A DNA stretch of 12,502 nucleotides from Hyphomicrobiales bacterium (GTDB taxonomy: Bacteria > Pseudomonadota > Alphaproteobacteria > Rhizobiales > Beijerinckiaceae), in NCBI GenBank assembly GCA_900299065.1, contig OMIJ01000096.1:1-12502 (forward strand). Direction: 5' to 3'. The first letter of the stretch is position 1; each line of letters starts with the position of its first letter. Position numbers and translations under genes: made by a program. The notes under the pieces are model-generated. The model saw only the letters and a list, made by a program, of their open reading frames with translations. It was not told where the DNA came from and searched no databases. This document shows, in pieces, positions 1 through 6,953 of this stretch.

Positions 1-52
1 AGATCTACACAAGGGAGTATCGTCGGCAGCGTCAGATGTGTATAAGAGACAG
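1..52 (+). other. Nextera i5 adapter (non-genomic)
   Basis: Bases 1-10 match the end of the Illumina P5 primer. Bases 11-19 (AAGGGAGTA) look like the S507 i5 index AAGGAGTA with one extra G. Bases 20-33 (TCGTCGGCAGCGTC) and 34-52 (AGATGTGTATAAGAGACAG) are the Read-1 tail and the Tn5 mosaic end. This is library sequence left on the molecule; genomic DNA begins at base 53. Confidence 0.98.
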
Positions 53-464
53 CTGCCATATAGGGCGCACCATCTGCTGCATGTTGCAGATGAATGGGCA
101 GTTTGGTCAGATCGAGATCATCGCCCGTGATCACGATTTGTTGAATGGGAGCTTCTTGCTGCGTTAATTCGACGATTTCGGGCTTCAACCGCAACCGTCT
201 TTGCATTTCCAGCGCGACCTGTCGCGGCTCGACACCAAAGGCCAGCGCCAGGCGACTGCGGCTGCCAACCACATTGCCAACCAATTCCTGTTTGTCCGCG
301 CCTACATTGCGAAACCAGACAGCCTTGGGATTGGCTTGCATAATGCTGGCCAAATCAGCAAATTCGCAATGCTCATCATGAATATCGACTTCATCGCTGG
401 CTGTGAGCGATTCAATGAAGCGACGCAGACGAAATCTGTCGAGATCTAGATTGCTTTTGTTCAT
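53..464 (-). CDS. UbiD-family decarboxylase, N-terminal part (cut by end of insert)
   Basis: The first 137 codons of a UbiD-family protein; the C-terminal end lies beyond the adapter. UbiD enzymes use prenylated FMN to remove or add carboxyl groups on aromatic or unsaturated acids. Visible family features are the opening LDRFRLRRFIESL (residues 8-20), the nucleotide-domain entry AVWFRNVG (48-55), GNVVGSRSRLALAFG (63-77) and APIQQIVITGDDLDLTKLPI (105-124) followed by DGAPYMA (131-137). The catalytic Arg/Glu region of the family is further downstream and not present, so activity cannot be judged. The ATG at 464 is preceded by GAGG with 7 nt spacing. That GAGG overlaps the stop codon of the upstream hydroxylase gene, 9 nt away, which indicates co-transcription and probably coupled translation. 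An ATG at 467-469 is followed at once by a stop. UbiD type is confident; the substrate is unknown. Confidence 0.88.
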
Positions 465-473
465 GTCATATCC

Positions 474-2837
474 TCAATTGCGATTGCGCTGTTTGGCGCG
501 TTCAATTTCTGTCCAGATTCGATAGGGTGTTGCAGGCATATCAAAATGCTCGACACCCAGTGGGCGCAGCGCATCCATGATCGCATTCATACAAACGCCA
601 AGCGCGGGCGTCGTGCCACCTTCACCGCCAGGGCGCACCCCTAACGGATGGCTATTGGCAGGCGTTTCGCTCAATTGTGTGATGAAGGCTGGAAAATCTG
701 ATGCCCTTGGCATGGCATAATCCATGAATGAGGCCGACAGCATTTGCCCGCTTGTTTGTTCATAGGCGCATTGTTCCATCAAAGCCTGGCCCGCACCCTG
801 TGCAATGCCGCCATGCGTTTGGCCATGCAGAATTAGAGGATTGATGGCAATGCCCACATCATCAATCGCCACATAAGAGATGATCTGCCATTCGCCTGTT
901 TGCGGATCTATTTCAATCTCGCAGACTTGTGCTCCAAAGGGAAAGGCTAGGCCAGGCGTGATCTTGTCGCTGATCGCTTTGAAGGGGCCGCGCAAATCTT
1001 CCCTTAAGTTTGTATCGCCTGTTTGTGCAAAGGCGGCAATCTCGAACAGGCTTATGCTGCGATCCGTGCCGATGATGGAAAAGCGCCCCTGTGTAAAGTG
1101 AATATCCTCACGCGCCGCTTCCAAAAGCAGTGCGGCAATCTCTTTGCCGCGTGCGATAATATCATCGCTCGCTTGTCGGATGACAAGGCTGGCGAAGCGC
1201 ATAGAGCGTCCCGAATGCGAGCCGCCTCCTGCCACAACAAATTGCGTATCGCCATAGCGCACATCCACCGCATCAAAATCTACACCCAGCCAATCGCTCA
1301 CCAACATGCTGAAACTTGTTTCATGCCCCTGGCCGGAGGCCTGTGTGCCAATGATCACTTCAACCCGCCCATGGGGTGTGATGAGAATTTCGGCACGCTC
1401 GCGCGGTGCGCCGCTCGTTGTCTCGACATAATTGGCAACACCAATGCCGCGCAATTTGCCCCTCTGCTGCGCCTGTGCGCGCCGTGCCTCAAACCCCGGC
1501 CAATCGCTAAGTTCCAGCGCGCGCTCCATTGCAGCGCGATAATCGCCATTATCATAAACAACGCCCGCAGGATTGCGGTAGGGCATAGCTTCAGGCGCAA
1601 TCAGATTGCGTCGGCGGAGTTCTACACGGTCAAACCCGCATTGGCGCGCCGCCACATCAATCAGGCGCTCGATGGCATAAATTGCTTCGGGCCGCCCGGC
1701 GCTGCGATAGGGAATGGTGGAAGGCGTATTGGTCAGCGCGGCACGACCGCGCAAATGTGCAACAGGAATATTATAAACGCTGCTCATCAATTGCAGCCCC
1801 TTGTTCAAGGCGACAAAAGAGGCCGTATGCGCACCCAGATTGCTGACATTGGACGAGCGCAGGGCCAGAAATTGTCCCCGCTGATCAAGCGCCAGCTCAA
1901 TCGTGACATTGAGATCACGCCCCTGATAATCACTCAAAAAGGCTTCGGTGCGTGTGGTCACTTGCCGCACATTGCATTTGAGTTTGCGCGCCGCCCAAGC
2001 AATCAGCACAAATTCGGGATAGGTGGCATTGCGTGTGCCAAAATTGCCGCCCACATCATGTGGCGCGCTCACGCGTACATGCTCCGGCTGCATATTGAGC
2101 GCGGCGGCAATCTCGCTGCGCATTTGCACCACGCCAATGCCATGCGAGGCATGCAGGGTGATATGCTGGTTTTCTTCATCCCAAATGGCAGCTGACGCGC
2201 GTGGCTCCATATGCACGCCAGTGACGCGTTGTACCTGCGTGACCAGCTTCACTCTATGCGCGGCCTTGTCAAAAGCCAGCTGTGTGGCAGCTGCATCACC
2301 CAATTGGGCATCAAGGCACAGATTGCCCTCCACATGCGCCCAGATTTGCGGCGCGCCCTCAGTCAGCGCATCAATGGCGCGTGAGACGGCAGGCAGCGGT
2401 TCATAATCAATGTGCACCAATTCAGCTGCAGCCTCGGCTTCTTCTCTGGTGCTGGCAATGACAAGTGCTATCACTTCGCCTGGAAAGCGGGCTTTATCTG
2501 TGGGCAGTGGAAATTGTCGCGTGACGCGCCGCTCCGAACCATCAGCAAATAAAAGCGGCCTGTCGGAGCCAATCTTCGAGCCACCCGTTGCGTGTGGAAT
2601 ATATTGCAGGCCATCGGCTTTGGCATCTTCTGCGCAGAGCACAGCCAACACGCCTGGCATGGTCTTGGCCTGACTTTTATCGATTGCGCGGATCAGGGCA
2701 TGCGCATGGGGCGAGCGCACAAAGGCAGCATAGGCCGCGTCGGGCAGGTGAATGTCATCAGCGAATTGGCCCTGACCTGTGATCAGTCGCCAATCTTCCT
2801 TGCGGGGCAGGGCCTGGCCGATTTTGGCGCGGGTCAT
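474..2837 (-). CDS. Molybdenum hydroxylase large subunit (xanthine dehydrogenase / aldehyde oxidase family)
   Basis: About 787 residues, normal for the molybdopterin-binding catalytic subunit that hydroxylates aromatic, heterocyclic or aldehyde substrates with water-derived oxygen. Numbering from a TTG at 2843: an N-terminal hammerhead domain (about 14-150, RKEDWRLITGQGQFADDI); Moco-domain glycine loop GGNFGT (265-270); YRSAGRPEA (379-387); GQGHET (504-509); GGGSHSGRS (539-547); and GGEGGT (739-744), whose Glu741 corresponds to the usual catalytic base. The form I CO-dehydrogenase loop VAYRCSFR is absent, so it is not CoxL of that type. These enzymes normally need a [2Fe-2S] subunit and often an FAD subunit; neither gene is in the window. 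The ATG at 2837 is preferred over the TTG two codons upstream; neither has a good ribosome site. It lies between a Pht5-like gene and ubiD on the same strand, suggesting a role in degrading an aromatic or N-heterocyclic acid (inference). Confidence 0.9.
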   Translation of the reverse strand: MTRAKIGQALPRKEDWRLITGQGQFADDIHLPDAAYAAFVRSPHAHALIRAIDKSQAKTMPGVLAVLCAEDAKADGLQYIPHATGGSKIGSDRPLLFADGSERRVTRQFPLPTDKARFPGEVIALVIASTREEAEAAAELVHIDYEPLPAVSRAIDALTEGAPQIWAHVEGNLCLDAQLGDAAATQLAFDKAAHRVKLVTQVQRVTGVHMEPRASAAIWDEENQHITLHASHGIGVVQMRSEIAAALNMQPEHVRVSAPHDVGGNFGTRNATYPEFVLIAWAARKLKCNVRQVTTRTEAFLSDYQGRDLNVTIELALDQRGQFLALRSSNVSNLGAHTASFVALNKGLQLMSSVYNIPVAHLRGRAALTNTPSTIPYRSAGRPEAIYAIERLIDVAARQCGFDRVELRRRNLIAPEAMPYRNPAGVVYDNGDYRAAMERALELSDWPGFEARRAQAQQRGKLRGIGVANYVETTSGAPRERAEILITPHGRVEVIIGTQASGQGHETSFSMLVSDWLGVDFDAVDVRYGDTQFVVAGGGSHSGRSMRFASLVIRQASDDIIARGKEIAALLLEAAREDIHFTQGRFSIIGTDRSISLFEIAAFAQTGDTNLREDLRGPFKAISDKITPGLAFPFGAQVCEIEIDPQTGEWQIISYVAIDDVGIAINPLILHGQTHGGIAQGAGQALMEQCAYEQTSGQMLSASFMDYAMPRASDFPAFITQLSETPANSHPLGVRPGGEGGTTPALGVCMNAIMDALRPLGVEHFDMPATPYRIWTEIERAKQRNRN

Positions 2838-2863
2838 TGGCAATCACTAATTTTGGTTTGGGC

Positions 2864-2940
2864 GCGCGCTTATACGAGCGCGCAGGATCTGAGGCAGGAT
2901 CTGAGGCAGGATTTGAGGAATGAGGGCAAGCTCATTCCTC
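2864..2940. repeat. Three 12-bp tandem repeats flanked by two hairpins
   Basis: Three head-to-tail copies of CAGGATCTGAGG occupy 2883-2894, 2895-2906 and 2907-2918; the third has one change (C to T). On one side is a 7-bp inverted repeat GCGCGCT/AGCGCGC (2864-2870 and 2877-2883, 6-nt loop). On the other is a perfect 10-bp inverted repeat GAGGAATGAG/CTCATTCCTC (2915-2924 and 2931-2940, 6-nt loop). The array fills most of the 129-nt gap between the Pht5-like gene and the hydroxylase gene and would be in the shared transcript. No U-run follows either stem, so it is not a standard terminator. It may be an mRNA processing or attenuation element (inference). Confidence 0.8.
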
Positions 2941-2966
2941 ATTCCATGACAGATGCGGCCAATGGC

Positions 2967-3956
2967 TCACACGATGATTTCAGTCATCACACCCTTGGGG
3001 AATAATTCATCAGGCGTTGCGTGACGATGGGCAATGCCTTGCTGATAAGTGTAAAGCAGCATTTGCTCCCATGTCGGACGGTTTTCCTCAATGCCATAGG
3101 GGAAGGGATCGCCATCAAACATATCGCGCATTTTGCGAGCATAGGTCGGCAACCAGGCCAGCGGATAACGCGAGACAGCAGGATCCAGCAGGCGCTCAAG
3201 GCTGCGACGCTTGGATTCCTGGAAGGCATTGACAAGGCTGCGCGCCACCCAGGGATTGTCATTCAGAATGGCCTTTTTCATCGCAATAATATGCATGATC
3301 GGCCAGACCTTGGTGCGGCTATAATAATCTTCTTCCATCTCGAGATAATCAGGATAGAGCCGCACCACATTGGGATCACCCTTAAGGAAGCAGGTGGGCG
3401 GGCGCGCAATGATGGCGCAATCAATCTCGCCAGAGGCCAGCATTTCGCTCAAGGATTTATCCGAGACGCGTGTGAGTTTGACGCCCTCTGGCAGGTTCAG
3501 CTCAACTTTCTCGATGCGGCCCGGATCATTGGCGCCTGCCTGATACCAATGCACATCCTGCAATTTCACGCCGCATTCATTATGCATCCATCCGCGCATA
3601 TAAACGGCAGCCGAATGCGCCCATTCGGGCGAGCCAATGCGCTTGCCCTTCAGATCCTGCACAGTCTTGATGCCAGCATTTTTGTTTACGTAAAATGAGC
3701 TGAAGCGAAACAGACGCGAGCAAATGATCGGCAGGCCGATGATGTCTGAATTCTCGCGTGTCACCTGGGCGGAGAATTTCGCCAGTGACAATTCACTCAC
3801 ATCCCATTCCCGGTTGAAGGTCTGGCGGGCGAAGATTTCATGATGGCCATGGGTCAGCCAGACATGATCAATGCCCTCGGCCTGCACAAGGCCGAAACGG
3901 AAATCGCGAAAATGATCATAATCAGTCGTGGCAATGCTGAGTTTGAGGCGGCTCAT
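2967..3956 (-). CDS. 4,5-dihydroxyphthalate decarboxylase-like protein (Pht5 family, PBP2-like fold)
   Basis: 329 residues, full length for the family that includes Pht5, the 4,5-dihydroxyphthalate decarboxylase of phthalate degradation. The family shares the fold of type 2 periplasmic binding proteins, and many members are annotated as ABC-transporter binding proteins. Family landmarks: WDVSELSLAKF (51-61), GLPIICSRLFRFSSFYVN (74-91), DLKGKRIGSPEW (101-112), SEMLASGEIDCAIIARPP (170-187), VWPIMHIIAMKKAIL (217-231) and the C-terminal PYGIEENRPTWEQM...YQQG...DELF (286-319). There is no signal peptide or lipobox, so it is expected in the cytoplasm, which favours an enzyme or sensor over a transport receptor. 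The ATG at 3956 follows AGGGGA at good spacing. A possible own promoter lies at 4002-4030, 46 nt upstream. Its position upstream of a molybdenum hydroxylase and a UbiD decarboxylase supports a part in aromatic-acid catabolism. The exact reaction is not established. Confidence 0.85.
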   Translation of the reverse strand: MSRLKLSIATTDYDHFRDFRFGLVQAEGIDHVWLTHGHHEIFARQTFNREWDVSELSLAKFSAQVTRENSDIIGLPIICSRLFRFSSFYVNKNAGIKTVQDLKGKRIGSPEWAHSAAVYMRGWMHNECGVKLQDVHWYQAGANDPGRIEKVELNLPEGVKLTRVSDKSLSEMLASGEIDCAIIARPPTCFLKGDPNVVRLYPDYLEMEEDYYSRTKVWPIMHIIAMKKAILNDNPWVARSLVNAFQESKRRSLERLLDPAVSRYPLAWLPTYARKMRDMFDGDPFPYGIEENRPTWEQMLLYTYQQGIAHRHATPDELFPKGVMTEIIV

Positions 3957-3971
3957 GGTCTTCCCCTGTTC

Positions 3972-3993
3972 AAGCGGAGCGGATCTCCCGCTT
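3972..3993 (-). other. Leader hairpin before the Pht5-like gene
   Basis: AAGCGG (3972-3977) and CCGCTT (3988-3993) form a 6-bp stem with a 10-nt loop, just upstream of the ribosome site of the Pht5-like gene and downstream of the proposed promoter. No U-run. It could shape the leader mRNA, or could be chance. Confidence 0.3.
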
Positions 3994-4001
3994 ATTCAAA
4001 T

Positions 4002-4030
4002 GGATTAGTGATCAAGGCGCGAGGGGTCAA
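4002..4030 (-). promoter_or_regulatory. Possible promoter for the Pht5-like / hydroxylase / ubiD genes
   Basis: On the minus strand TTGACC (4025-4030) and TAATCC (4002-4007) are 17 bp apart, in the 86-nt gap between the copper gene and the Pht5-like gene. The -35 match is good and the -10 match poor. No terminator was seen between the two groups, so read-through from the copper genes is also possible. Confidence 0.3.
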
Positions 4031-4042
4031 TAAGAAGGGCGA

Positions 4043-5704
4043 TCAATTCTGGATTTTGATGTCATCTTCCAGAATGATTTTAGTAAAGTCATCGATCAAA
4101 GCATCCACCCTGATATGCCAGTTTCCTGCCTGTGGCATAAAAAAGAGGGCAGTTTCCCAGTTTCCTTCAACCAGTTGATCAGCATTGATTTCAATGGGCT
4201 CAATCCCAATCTGAGGCTTGGAGAGGTATAGCTTTACGCTGGTCGGATAAAGGGGGGTGAAATCCCCTTTTTGGAAATAGAGGCTTACTTTTAAGTGTCC
4301 CTTGCGGTTTGGGGCGATCTCAAGATCGACCATGGCCATACTTGTATGAATATGTCTGCGAAACGGCTCCTTCGCTACATCTTCGAGTGTACGGGGCGGG
4401 GGAGTGAAGCGCCATAGCCCGACCAGAGCAATCACAAAACCCATCAGCACGATTTCAGCCAGAAGAGATCGACGTAATCTTATGATTGCCGTCTTTGGAG
4501 TATGGTGCAAAGCTGCCGTGAGAATAAATCGATTCCACCCAGCCAAAGCCAGCAAGACAAGAACCAAAATGACTTTGGCAAGCAAGATTCGGCCGTAATC
4601 TGTTGTGAAGAGATTGGCAGTTTGGCCCAATTGGATGGCGGCTAAAACCAGGCCACCCAGCAATGCAAAGCTTACACAAGGCAAAGCAATTAACGAAAAC
4701 CTCTGCAGATAAAGGCTTAATTGTGTCTCATTCTCATTTGTTAGCCAATATAGAATTGGTAAGGCGCCTGCCCATACAGCCATGCCCATCACATGAATAA
4801 ACAAAGCCGGCCGCGTCACTATATCGGGCATAGCGGTGCTCGCATGGCCACTTAAAGTTAGCGAATAGGACCCCAAAGCCAGAAATGTGACGATCAGAAA
4901 TCGCCGCCATTCAGCTGAAAGCAAATGTGCCCAGGAAAATGTCAGGCCAAAGGCTAATATCAGGATCAAAGCTGCTAAAATGAATGTTAAACGGCTCGTT
5001 AAATGCCATCCTTCCACCCAGATCGCGGGTGTAAAAAGGGCGGCAAGATCGGCACCCGTTGCATCAATTCCATTCAAGCCAATTGAAAGCAAGCACGCGA
5101 TAAAGCCAAGACCTGGCAACCAACGATTGAGCCTCTGCTCGATGTGGAATTGTTCGGTCTCTGGCCATAGCCAAACCCTCATTGTCATCCCGCCAAGACC
5201 AATGAAAAGCGCAAGAAGAAAAAACCAACGCGTGAACCAGATCATGGTCGTCGTTAGAGGCGATAGACCAGAGGCAATCTGAGGGTTTGGCGCACTGGGC
5301 GAGCCAATGGAGAAAATCAATACGCCGTTCACGGGATGACCATCGGCTGAGACAATTCGATAATTCATCAAAGTCGTCCCCCTCGACAGATCTGGGGGTG
5401 GCTGTATGTGCAGCTCATGCTCTTTGGGCTCAATGGAAAGTGCTTGTAAGATCTCACCCCTCGCATTCACAAAGCTGACCGCTAAAGGTGCAATGCTTTC
5501 GTTAAATCTCATAATGATGAGATCAGGGGGCGCCTTTAAAACCGCTCCCTGTGACGGGCGCGTTTCGATCAAACTGGCATGGGAGAAAGCTGGCGATTGT
5601 GTGCTCAACAACAAGGCAATCATCAAGACAAGACTCAAAGCTGGCCCCGTGAATCTCAGGGCCAGCAAAGCAACGCTTTGTCTCTGCAAAGCGTAATATT
5701 TCAT
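4043..5704 (-). CDS. CopC-CopD fusion copper protein with extra C-terminal domain
   Basis: 553 residues. A signal peptide (about 1-41) ends at AFS, leaving His42 as the likely mature N-terminus, the usual copper ligand of CopC. The CopC beta-domain runs to about 135 and includes the second conserved histidine motif DGHPVNG (121-127). From about 152 to 432 it is hydrophobic with many membrane helices typical of CopD, including SGHAS (285-289), HVMGMAVWAGALP (304-316) and YGRILLAKV (370-378). A soluble domain follows (about 449-553), resembling the YtkA-like tail found on YcnJ-type fusions. The likely role is capture of periplasmic copper and its passage across the inner membrane. The start ATG overlaps the stop of the YcnI-like gene by 4 nt (ATGA, 5701-5704), so the two are translationally coupled. 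The family call is strong; the direction of copper movement is inferred. Confidence 0.92.
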   Translation of the reverse strand: MKYYALQRQSVALLALRFTGPALSLVLMIALLLSTQSPAFSHASLIETRPSQGAVLKAPPDLIIMRFNESIAPLAVSFVNARGEILQALSIEPKEHELHIQPPPDLSRGTTLMNYRIVSADGHPVNGVLIFSIGSPSAPNPQIASGLSPLTTTMIWFTRWFFLLALFIGLGGMTMRVWLWPETEQFHIEQRLNRWLPGLGFIACLLSIGLNGIDATGADLAALFTPAIWVEGWHLTSRLTFILAALILILAFGLTFSWAHLLSAEWRRFLIVTFLALGSYSLTLSGHASTAMPDIVTRPALFIHVMGMAVWAGALPILYWLTNENETQLSLYLQRFSLIALPCVSFALLGGLVLAAIQLGQTANLFTTDYGRILLAKVILVLVLLALAGWNRFILTAALHHTPKTAIIRLRRSLLAEIVLMGFVIALVGLWRFTPPPRTLEDVAKEPFRRHIHTSMAMVDLEIAPNRKGHLKVSLYFQKGDFTPLYPTSVKLYLSKPQIGIEPIEINADQLVEGNWETALFFMPQAGNWHIRVDALIDDFTKIILEDDIKIQN

Positions 5705-6234
5705 TGTGCCGGAGCTGTTATTTTAACCCCTGGCGCAGGCTCTTTATAGTCAGAAGAGGACTTGCCCGCGGCAGGAATTTCGATCCAGCGATTGAAGCCG
5801 CTCTCGCACTCCTGAACGGTTGGAAACCAGAGTGTTGAGCCCACTTCAACATCACCTGCAATTGTGCCATTCATGATAAATTCGTCATAATGCGAGTCCA
5901 ATAATTTACCTGTCCAGATGATTTCTTTGACGCCCTCACTGATCTTGGCGTGCTCCAGCTCATAGGCTTTTGCATAGGGACCGATGATTGTCTCGAGCGT
6001 CCATCCAGCTTTAGGCATAGGCTTTACATTGACATAGCCATCTGGGATTCGAATGCGCACTTTGAGAGTTGGACTACTTCCGCATCCATGTCCAATGCGC
6101 ATAATGGCTTTATAGCTTGCATTGCGTTGGGCTTGCTTGACTTCAAGTGTAGCGTGGGCAAAAGCGCCAATGGGCAGCAAGAGGCACGCAGCCAGAATTG
6201 CGCCAAGACGCGAAAAGACAAACGTCTGTGTCAT
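5701..6234 (-). CDS. YcnI-like (DUF1775) periplasmic copper-binding protein
   Basis: 177 residues. An N-terminal hydrophobic stretch ends with AFA-HATL, a signal peptidase site after residue 26, leaving His27 as the first mature residue. An N-terminal histidine is the known copper anchor of YcnI-type domains (monohistidine brace). Other family features are GHGCGSSPT (48-56), IRIPDGY (61-67), PMPKAGWTL (72-80) and a late ECESGFNRWIEIP (142-154). DUF1775 proteins commonly sit beside CopC/CopD genes and are thought to act as copper chaperones in the periplasm. This gene overlaps the CopC-CopD gene by 4 nt and is 102 nt downstream of a small cysteine-containing exported protein. The ribosome site before the ATG at 6234 is weak (GAAAGA, 7 nt spacing). 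Confidence 0.9.
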   Translation of the reverse strand: MTQTFVFSRLGAILAACLLLPIGAFAHATLEVKQAQRNASYKAIMRIGHGCGSSPTLKVRIRIPDGYVNVKPMPKAGWTLETIIGPYAKAYELEHAKISEGVKEIIWTGKLLDSHYDEFIMNGTIAGDVEVGSTLWFPTVQECESGFNRWIEIPAAGKSSSDYKEPAPGVKITAPAQ

Positions 6235-6336
6235 GATGATCTTTCAAAATGAGTTTATTAGGTGACCGCTATGCGACTGCGATCGGCATAATGAAATGCC
6301 ACGCTGCGAGTTTAGCGGTGGTTGGATTGAACAGGC

Positions 6337-6738
6337 TCAGATCTGGCTTGCAGGGGGAGCCCGTGGGGCTCCGGGGCCTTTGGTCAATCGCCAAAAAACA
6401 AGTTGAAGATTGAGCCAATCTCTTTGAAGAGTCAGCCCAGCACCTGGAGGCAAAAGTCCATAAGCGAACTCGAAGCCGGAATTAATCGGGGCAAACTGGT
6501 CAAGGCATTTCGTGAGGCAGGCTTCATCACAACATGATATGTCGGAGAATGGGGTCTCAGGCTCAATCGGCGCTGCCAATCATGAGCCTTGCGACAGGCA
6601 TAATTCGCTCATAGGCGAATGGGCGGCCGCACTGGCCGGCAGCGGGGCTAAAAGAGTTTTAAGAAAAACTATATAAATCAGTATAATAGTACTGAAAAAC
6701 CGAAGTGGCCGAGGACCCTGTTTGTTCAATCGTGTCAC
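6337..6738 (-). pseudogene. Small exported Cys-containing protein interrupted by in-frame TGA
   Basis: One minus-strand reading frame is broken only by a TGA at 6580-6582. The upstream part, from a GTG at 6738 (an ATG at 6801 is also in frame), encodes a basic start, a hydrophobic segment FFSTIILIYIVFLK and PASAAA, a good signal peptide and cleavage site, then HSPMSELCLSQGS and the stop. The next codon opens an 80-residue continuation with CCDEACLTKC, a PPG turn and a proline-rich end GAPRAPP. Neither half makes sense alone: one is a signal peptide with almost no mature protein, the other a cysteine motif with no export signal. Position at the head of the ycnI-copCD group and the cysteines suggest a small periplasmic copper-associated protein. 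The stop may be a true inactivating mutation, a sequencing error (TGG to TGA), or a real split with restart at the TTG at 6579. I do not recognise the family firmly. Confidence 0.55.
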
Positions 6739-6768
6739 GTTATCCGTCGGACTGAATATCAAATCACT

Positions 6769-6774
6769 TTTATA
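6769..6774 (-). promoter_or_regulatory. Possible -10 element for the copper group
   Basis: TATAAA on the minus strand, about 30 nt upstream of the GTG at 6738. A convincing -35 at 17 bp was not found. A TTGACT further upstream (minus strand, near 6802-6807) is too distant for standard spacing. No clear CueR or CsoR operator was recognised. Confidence 0.22.
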
Positions 6775-6822
6775 GATTAGCAGGAATATTTGAGAAATCA
6801 TAGTCAAAATGGAGGTTTCTGA

Positions 6823-6851
6823 TTGCGTCTTGTCGTCGCAAGTCTTATATT
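6823..6851 (+). promoter_or_regulatory. Likely trcR promoter
   Basis: TTGCGT (6823-6828) and TATATT (6846-6851) are separated by exactly 17 bp, about 100 nt upstream of trcR. The -10 matches the consensus at five of six positions and the -35 at three. Transcription would start near 6858, giving a leader of about 95 nt. Confidence 0.45.
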
Positions 6852-6879
6852 TTGGCCATTCCCGTCATTCTTGATGAGA

Positions 6880-6912
6880 CTGAGGCTTTGCCTCAGCCGG
6901 GTGCCCGCCCGG
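6880..6912 (+). other. Two adjacent GC-rich hairpins in the trcR leader
   Basis: CTGAGGC/GCCTCAG (6880-6886 and 6890-6896, 3-nt loop) is followed without a gap by CCGGG/CCCGG (6897-6901 and 6908-6912, 6-nt loop). Both lie between the proposed promoter and the trcR ribosome site. No U-run follows, so termination is unlikely; mRNA stability or translational control is possible. Confidence 0.6.
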
Positions 6913-6953
6913 TGAGCAAACCCTATTGCCTGTGAGCCAATTGGAGACCGAAG

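Noticed and set aside
1023..2195. 390-codon plus-strand open frame opposite the hydroxylase gene
   Set aside because: The opposite strand encodes a full-length conserved enzyme; this frame shows no family motif and no ribosome site, and is a codon-bias shadow.
474..2837. Carbon monoxide dehydrogenase large subunit (CoxL form I)
   Set aside because: The signature VAYRCSFR loop is replaced by YRSAGRPEA, and no coxM or coxS gene is adjacent.
3021..3698. 225-codon plus-strand open frame opposite the Pht5-like gene
   Set aside because: Antisense to a conserved gene, no recognisable domain; composition typical of a shadow frame.
2967..3956. Periplasmic substrate-binding protein of an ABC transporter
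   Set aside because: The fold is related, but there is no signal peptide or lipobox and no permease or ATPase gene beside it; the conserved motifs fit the Pht5 family better.
6580..6582. TGA as a selenocysteine codon in the small cysteine protein
   Set aside because: A 5-bp stem starts only about one base after the TGA, too close and too small for a bacterial SECIS element; mutation or sequencing error is simpler.
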